Below are positions 23,452-27,719 of a stretch of 27,719 bases of DNA, piece by piece. The translations under genes and the position numbers were made by a program. How positions within the stretch are numbered: the stretch's first letter is position 1; every line of letters starts with the position of its first letter. A model generated the notes under the pieces. That model saw only the letters and a list, made by a program, of their open reading frames with translations, ran no database searches and was not told the origin of the DNA. The stretch comes from Thermoproteota archaeon (GTDB taxonomy: Archaea; Thermoproteota; Thermoprotei_A; Sulfolobales; Desulfurococcaceae): positions 1 through 27,719 of the forward strand of contig JAADCY010000015.1 of assembly GCA_013154205.1 (NCBI GenBank). The letters run 5' to 3'.

Positions 23452-24666
23452 TCACCTTTTTATAACGTGGGATACGTATGTTTGGAGGTTTCTACGTGGC
23501 GCCCACCCGAAGCAATAACCATAAAAACCATTTACGTGAGGACGAGCAAGATCTATGTCTCGTTTAATTGTTTGAGGATTTGATGGAGGCCATAGGGATA
23601 TGCCAGCGATGAGTTCAGTTCCTCCACCTAGCTTCTTAGCCAGAGCAAGGTCTAATGGTATTTTATCAGGACTTCTCTTGAAGGGCTCTGTATACACCAT
23701 TATCTTTACACTGTCAAGGCTCGGGGATAGGAGCTCGTAGTCTTGTCCGACAATCCAGCTATAGCTTGGAGGAGTAAGGTCGGCCGATAATTCTACGCCG
23801 TAGCTCCTGGTCTTATCACTTATTTCAGCAACTAGTTCCGCGATTATTTCTGATCTTGCGCGCAACCATTTGAAGACGCTAGGAGCCTTAATGCCTAATA
23901 AATAGTAGCTCATGGATGCTACGGTCTCCCAGCACTCGATATTCTCCTTATTACAGGTAATTCCGGCTTTGTCTTCTGAATCAATTAATAGCTCGATAAG
24001 ATCCTTCAGATGATTATCTAGTTGCTCGAGATCTATCCCTTTCTCCCTCATTTTTCTGCGGCAGTTTTCACAGTGGCAGGGCATTTGTGCAAGCATGTGG
24101 AGAGGAGAAGCACTAATTGTTACTGGTTCAGGGTATCGTATATAGTCGAGCTCTATCTCCACTGCTTCATACCTTGTACATAGCTCTTCAACTATACCTA
24201 GAACGAGATATCTAACCATGGGGTTAGATGGGCATAGGAACTGTGCTTTATAGCCCGCTAGACCACCATAGATATCCTTCACGGCAAGCTCAGGATATCC
24301 TCCAGCCAGCTTATCCCATCGTAGCACGGGGAGCCAGTATACGGGTTTTACCTTGTAGTTTTCCGCTGTTTCCCGGAATATTTTTACAATGTCTTCCCCT
24401 GTAGTCGCGTGAGGCCTGTATTTCTCGGGTAAGCCACTATAGTAGGAGGGATCGGGGTGCCAGTATATTGAGCCGCGCAGACTCATATATGTTCTATGGC
24501 TCCTACATCGATAAATGATCGCAGGGCCTGGATACGCTTGCCTTTCTTCGATGTACCTAACAGCCATGCTAAGACTATTTATTCCAAGCGATTCGACGTA
24601 ATCGTATGTTTTTTCCACACCATAACCTAGGAGATCCCATGGATGAATCCATAGTCCAAGGATCAA
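23452..24666 (-). CDS. Glycosyl-hydrolase-like TIM-barrel protein
   Basis: A 404-residue soluble protein without a signal peptide. VEIELDYIRYPEP (169-181) matches in style the DGIQLDYIRWP motif of GHL10-type putative hydrolases, with Glu/Asp as possible catalytic residues at a barrel strand end. A CHCENC cluster (197-202), common in putative glycoside hydrolases of this superfamily, follows at once and may bind zinc. Later SADLTPPSYSWIVGQDYE and the DSVKIMVYTEPF strand also fit a barrel. I cannot assign a CAZy family. TTG at 24666 follows GAGGGATATAG. It is the first gene of a unit with the sugar isomerase, divergent from the kinase; a cytoplasmic role on imported oligosaccharides is likely. 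Confidence 0.72.
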   Translation of the reverse strand: MILGLWIHPWDLLGYGVEKTYDYVESLGINSLSMAVRYIEERQAYPGPAIIYRCRSHRTYMSLRGSIYWHPDPSYYSGLPEKYRPHATTGEDIVKIFRETAENYKVKPVYWLPVLRWDKLAGGYPELAVKDIYGGLAGYKAQFLCPSNPMVRYLVLGIVEELCTRYEAVEIELDYIRYPEPVTISASPLHMLAQMPCHCENCRRKMREKGIDLEQLDNHLKDLIELLIDSEDKAGITCNKENIECWETVASMSYYLLGIKAPSVFKWLRARSEIIAELVAEISDKTRSYGVELSADLTPPSYSWIVGQDYELLSPSLDSVKIMVYTEPFKRSPDKIPLDLALAKKLGGGTELIAGISLWPPSNPQTIKRDIDLARPHVNGFYGYCFGWAPRRNLQTYVSHVIKR

Positions 24667-24760
24667 CTATATCCCTCAGATGCAGGTCTAATTCTTATAT
24701 CTTCTTGTTTGTGTTGATTATAGTGTATTTGTCCATGGTAAAACGGTGTGGTTAATAATG

Positions 24761-24806
24761 TTATTACGGTCTTAGTACACAAATATTATTCAAAACCACG
24801 TAATAA
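24761..24806. repeat. Inverted repeat in the divergent kinase / hydrolase gap
   Basis: TTATTACG (24761-24768) and its reverse complement CGTAATAA (24799-24806) are separated by 30 bases in the 180-base gap between the divergent glycosyl-hydrolase-like and kinase genes. It may be an operator shared by both transcripts. The arms are AT-rich, so chance is possible. Confidence 0.25.
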
Positions 24807-24846
24807 TCTATTATTGGCTGCTAGAGACACCATAGGTGTTCCGTTA

Positions 24847-25839
24847 TTGGTTCAACATAAATCCTTATATGCTATGGGTATAGATGCTGGCGGCACACAT
24901 ACCAGGGCTATATTGATCGGGTTCTCCGGGAAAAAGCAGATAATCAAAGGTTTCTCCGAGAAAGGACCTGGCAATCCTGCAAGCGTAGGCTGGGATACTG
25001 CTTTGAACAATATTCTCGGCGCCGCGGAAACGGCTATCGGGCAGGCCTGTGTTAAATCCGATGATGTATTGGTAATAGGTGTTAGCGCAGCATATACTGG
25101 TTGGGGAAAATATGTTAGTAGATACATTGAGGCTTTAAGGAATATTTTCCATAATGCCAGGATACATGTTTATCATGATATACATGCATCCCTCCTCTCA
25201 TGCTTCCCCAGAGGAGAAGGAATAGTCTTGATAATGGGTACTGGAAGCTCCTGTCTAGGAGTTATCAATGGGAAGAAAGCTCTCGTCGGAGGATGGGGGC
25301 ATTTATTTGATGATAAAGCCGGTGCTTACCGGGCCGGAAGAGACGGTATTGCCGCGGCTCTCGAATATTTTGATGGACGTGGGGAAGAGACCGTTCTCCT
25401 CGATTATCTTAAGAAATACATGAATATCAATGATGTATATGGTGTCATTGACCGTATCTATATGCATAGTGATCCTAAAGGCCTCATAGCAGGTTTTGCA
25501 CCGCTGGTAGTAGAGGCATGTATGAATAAAGATAGGGTTGCATGCAAGATCATGGAGGATGTAGCATTTGATGCTGTGAAGCATATCTGGGCTGCTGCAA
25601 AAAGACTAGGTATTACTGATGGTATCGAGGCCTGTATTGTAGGCGGGTTCTATAGGGGCTCTAAACATTTGCTCGACAAGATGATTAATGAAGCATCATC
25701 TCAGCTAGGAATAAGTATTGCTTTGAACGAACAGCTCGTCGAACCCATGTGTGCAGTTGTATATCCGGGTGTAGCAGAAATAATAGGAGTTGATCCGGTT
25801 GAACTAGCCGTTAATGCTCCGGACAAGTGTAGGGCTTAA
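24847..25839 (+). CDS. BadF/BadG-family sugar kinase, N-acetylglucosamine kinase-like
   Basis: A 330-residue ASKHA-fold kinase. The phosphate-1 loop MGIDAGGTHTRAILIG starts near residue 9. VYHDIHASLLSC carries the catalytic Asp, GIVLIMGTGSSCLG is phosphate-2, GGWGHLFDDKAGAYRAGRDGI is typical of GlcNAc kinases, and VGGFYRGSKHL forms the adenosine site. The reaction is probably phosphorylation of N-acetylglucosamine or a related amino sugar by ATP. TTG at 24847 is chosen because AGGTG lies 8 bases upstream and the family begins close to the loop; ATG at 24874 is an alternative, while a frame open back to 24748 adds an unlikely 33 residues. It diverges from the hydrolase-isomerase unit. Confidence 0.83.
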   Translation: MVQHKSLYAMGIDAGGTHTRAILIGFSGKKQIIKGFSEKGPGNPASVGWDTALNNILGAAETAIGQACVKSDDVLVIGVSAAYTGWGKYVSRYIEALRNIFHNARIHVYHDIHASLLSCFPRGEGIVLIMGTGSSCLGVINGKKALVGGWGHLFDDKAGAYRAGRDGIAAALEYFDGRGEETVLLDYLKKYMNINDVYGVIDRIYMHSDPKGLIAGFAPLVVEACMNKDRVACKIMEDVAFDAVKHIWAAAKRLGITDGIEACIVGGFYRGSKHLLDKMINEASSQLGISIALNEQLVEPMCAVVYPGVAEIIGVDPVELAVNAPDKCRA

Positions 25840-25855
25840 AACACATTTTATTTTC

Positions 25856-26239
25856 CTACTCTGCTCTTCTCTCTTCATTGCAGGGTCTCGTGGCAACGAC
25901 TTCTACGCCGAGGTCTAGTAGGTTATCTATGATTTTATCACCAATCTTTACAGGGGCCTCCACACTGACGTCTGAAAGAGCTTTAGAAGCCTTCTTCATC
26001 ATTGAGAGTGGTATGGGCTTGGATGTCTTGACACTCACGACGGGTAGGTCGCCATTAATGCATTTGACCACGCTCATAAGTATTCGTTCTGGATTGACAA
26101 CTTCTTTCTCTGCATACTTTTTGCCGAGCGGGCATGTATAGCCTTTAATACTCTTTATCTCGCCATCCTCGATCTCAACGGTTATCTCGCATCCTCTAGG
26201 ACAGACTATACAAATTATTTTCTTAACCTGTCTAGCCAC
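25856..26239 (-). CDS. DUF1667 protein of the glycerol-3-phosphate dehydrogenase operon
   Basis: A 127-residue DUF1667 protein. The cysteines ICIVCPRGCEI (9-19) and YTCPLGKKYA (about 34-43) probably bind metal or an iron-sulfur cluster; the N-terminus looks like the cluster domain of molybdopterin oxidoreductases without the rest. The ILMSVVKCINGDLPVVSVKTSKPIP segment is the family core. GTG at 26239 follows GGTGATCCCC, and the gene overlaps the preceding reductase gene by 8 bases. In Thermotoga and clostridia it is the third gene of a glycerol-3-phosphate dehydrogenase set, where it may relay electrons. Confidence 0.88.
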   Translation of the reverse strand: MARQVKKIICIVCPRGCEITVEIEDGEIKSIKGYTCPLGKKYAEKEVVNPERILMSVVKCINGDLPVVSVKTSKPIPLSMMKKASKALSDVSVEAPVKIGDKIIDNLLDLGVEVVATRPCNEERRAE

Positions 26240-27503
26240 GGGGGATCACCTCTATTGTGAGCTTACTATCTATGAGTTCCTCGAGCTTATCCAGCCTAAT
26301 CTTCTGACGTATCATAATGCTTGGTAATACTTTGAGCTGAGGTATCTGGATGCCTAGCTCTCTGAATATAAGCCATACGTTTTCCTCGGGCTTTGCTACG
26401 CGTCCGTAGAAGAGGGCATCGTTTGTCAATGTTAGTATCTGTGGGACGATTAGCCTCATGTTTCTCCCTAGCTCTACCTGTACGGGTTTCTTGATCTTGA
26501 TTCCTTTCTCTGATACGTATTTAGCCGCGGCTTCGGCGGCTATCTCTCCTTGTTCGACCGCATAGTCGACATAATCGTTTATTATAAGTGCGTTGCCTGC
26601 AGCAAATACTCCTGGAACCGTTGTCTCGTAGTACTCGTTGACCACTGGGCCTTTTGTCCTCGGATCTATTCTTGCTCCTAGCTCTTCGAGAAGCTTTGTC
26701 CTGGGCCTGAGGCCTGTTGCGATGACTATTGTGTCGCACTCTATCTCCTGTTCGGTGCCTGGTTTAGGCTTGAAGTTCTCGTCTACTTCGACTACTATTG
26801 CGGAGGATACTCTTCCGTCACGCTGTTTTACGGCTGTTACCATGTGGCTTAGAAGTAATGGTATACCATAGTCTATCAAGCACTGTTGAACGTTTCTCAT
26901 TAATCCGCTTGGATAGGGTAGTATCTCTACTACTCCAACTACTTCCGCTCCTTCTAGCACAAACCTTCTAGCCATGATCAATCCTACGTCGCCGCTACCC
27001 ACGATCAATATCTTCTTGCCAGGCATCACACCATACATGTCCATAAGGGTCTGTGCTTCTCCAGCCGTCATTATGCCTGCAGGGTTGGGCCCGGTTATCC
27101 CTATCTCGTACCTCGTTCTCTCCCTAGCGCCAGCAGTGTAGATTATTGTCTTGGTCTCTATGACCTCTGTGTTTCTAGGAGTGATTATCTCTAGTTTTTT
27201 CTCGAACGGCGAGATGTATAGTGCTTTGTTCACATAGGATTTAACAGTGTAATCGATATATGTGCCTATGAGTTTATCGATAAATCTATAGACGAACTCA
27301 GGGCCTGTTAGGTCTTCCTTGAAGTAATGGATCCCGAATCCTAGATGAATGCATTGGAGAGGGATTCCTCCGAGCCTATCCCTTGTCTCCACTACTAGTG
27401 TTCTAAGGCCCTTTTCCCATGCTTTTATCGCTGCTGCTAGGCCGGCCGGGCCTCCGCCTATAACTACTACATCGTATGATCTACTAGTGATTCCTTCAGG
27501 CAT
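26232..27503 (-). CDS. FAD/NAD-dependent oxidoreductase of the glycerol-3-phosphate dehydrogenase set
   Basis: A 423-residue pyridine-nucleotide-disulfide-like flavoprotein. The FAD loop VVVIGGGPAGLAAAI lies near residue 11. The second dinucleotide site is ILIVGSGDVGLIMARRF, followed by GAEVVGVVE, and the closing motif is TVPGVFAAGNAL...DYAVEQGEIAAEAAA. CIHLGFG occurs where disulfide reductases have an active site, but with a single Cys. It probably passes electrons from the glycerol-3-phosphate dehydrogenase flavin to a downstream acceptor. ATG at 27503 follows AGAGGTG by 6 bases and overlaps the end of the upstream gene by 8 bases, indicating tight coupling. Confidence 0.9.
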   Translation of the reverse strand: MPEGITSRSYDVVVIGGGPAGLAAAIKAWEKGLRTLVVETRDRLGGIPLQCIHLGFGIHYFKEDLTGPEFVYRFIDKLIGTYIDYTVKSYVNKALYISPFEKKLEIITPRNTEVIETKTIIYTAGARERTRYEIGITGPNPAGIMTAGEAQTLMDMYGVMPGKKILIVGSGDVGLIMARRFVLEGAEVVGVVEILPYPSGLMRNVQQCLIDYGIPLLLSHMVTAVKQRDGRVSSAIVVEVDENFKPKPGTEQEIECDTIVIATGLRPRTKLLEELGARIDPRTKGPVVNEYYETTVPGVFAAGNALIINDYVDYAVEQGEIAAEAAAKYVSEKGIKIKKPVQVELGRNMRLIVPQILTLTNDALFYGRVAKPEENVWLIFRELGIQIPQLKVLPSIMIRQKIRLDKLEELIDSKLTIEVIPRG

Positions 27504-27719
27504 TCCCATCACCTCTTCTAAGGAGGGTTTTTACTTCAGAATAAGCATACTTTGAGCCTCCTCCTTTGAAGCTGATCTCCCACGGCTTTATGCCTAGACG
27601 CTTCCACAGCATATAAGCGATGTGGGGACGGCACTGGCTTCCCTGGCAGTCTCCATACATGCTGTGTGTCCTGAACTTTATCCCGTCAAGAGTTATCACT
27701 GGGACTCCTATCTTTTTCA
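27496..27719 (-). CDS. glpA: Glycerol-3-phosphate dehydrogenase (FAD), C-terminal end (cut by window edge)
   Basis: Only the last 74 codons lie in the window; the frame is open across the edge, so an internal GTG at 27699 is not the start. The sequence is a BFD-like [2Fe-2S] tail: RTHSMYGDCQGSQCRPHIA carries the C-x4-C pair, as in the C-terminal domain of anaerobic GlpA (GxCQGxxC). The final segment ISFKGGGSKYAYSEVKTLL is usual for the dehydrogenases paired with this reductase and DUF1667. It is the first visible gene of the operon. The dehydrogenase assignment rests on the tail and the two downstream partners. Confidence 0.72.
   Translation of the reverse strand, partial: KKIGVPVITLDGIKFRTHSMYGDCQGSQCRPHIAYMLWKRLGIKPWEISFKGGGSKYAYSEVKTLLRRGDGNA

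Noticed and set aside
24748..24846. N-terminal extension of the sugar kinase
   Set aside because: The extra 33 residues precede the ATP loop without family support, and AGGTG before TTG 24847 marks a better start.

Overview
The window looks like a chromosomal segment of a hyperthermophilic archaeon, most likely a Desulfurococcales-type crenarchaeon. Most start codons follow a GGTG or GGAGGTGA ribosome-binding motif. TTG and GTG starts are common and arginine is mainly AGG/AGA. TATA boxes of the TTTAAAA or TTATATA type precede genes, and surface proteins end in Thr-rich or coiled-coil stalks plus a C-terminal membrane anchor. The species is an inference; there is no rRNA in the window.

Layout. 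Positions 1-586 hold the 5' end of a bioY biotin transporter gene (minus) and a divergent small zinc-ribbon gene, with a paired palindromic element between them. A candidate C/D box sRNA lies at about 590-657. Positions 696-5364 form a lipid and glycerol salvage neighbourhood: glycerophosphodiester phosphodiesterase, a membrane-anchored alpha/beta hydrolase, an MFS transporter broken by one frameshift and one in-frame stop, and glycerol kinase. Then come an aldo/keto reductase, a small orphan gene and a DUF4392 (D-glutamate cyclase-like) gene. Positions 8025-11264 encode a 1079-residue secreted, membrane-anchored protein that joins a glutamine-amidotransferase-like domain, a glycosyl-hydrolase-like TIM barrel and a coiled-coil stalk. 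An Eis-like acetyltransferase and a Gfo/Idh/MocA dehydrogenase form a pair at 11448-13696, and an AbrB-PhoU fusion follows.

Positions 14975-19967 encode a family 5 ABC substrate-binding protein. Diverging from it are two permease genes and a small four-helix membrane protein, with no ATPase gene. A zinc carboxypeptidase (M14) follows, which would suit peptide use. Positions 21345-25839 form a carbohydrate-related cluster: neutral-ceramidase-like protein, sugar isomerase/epimerase-like TIM barrel, glycosyl-hydrolase-like TIM barrel and a BadF/BadG-type N-acetylglucosamine kinase-like protein. The window ends with a three-gene operon on the minus strand: the C-terminal end of an FAD-dependent glycerol-3-phosphate dehydrogenase with a BFD-type iron-sulfur tail, an FAD/NAD oxidoreductase and a DUF1667 protein. 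This matches the glycerol-3-phosphate oxidation operon of anaerobes.

Together the genes suggest a heterotroph that takes up peptides and glycans and can salvage glycerol from phospholipid head groups that it probably does not make itself. No tRNA, rRNA, CRISPR array or insertion sequence was seen, and no gene-free stretch exceeds about 205 bases.
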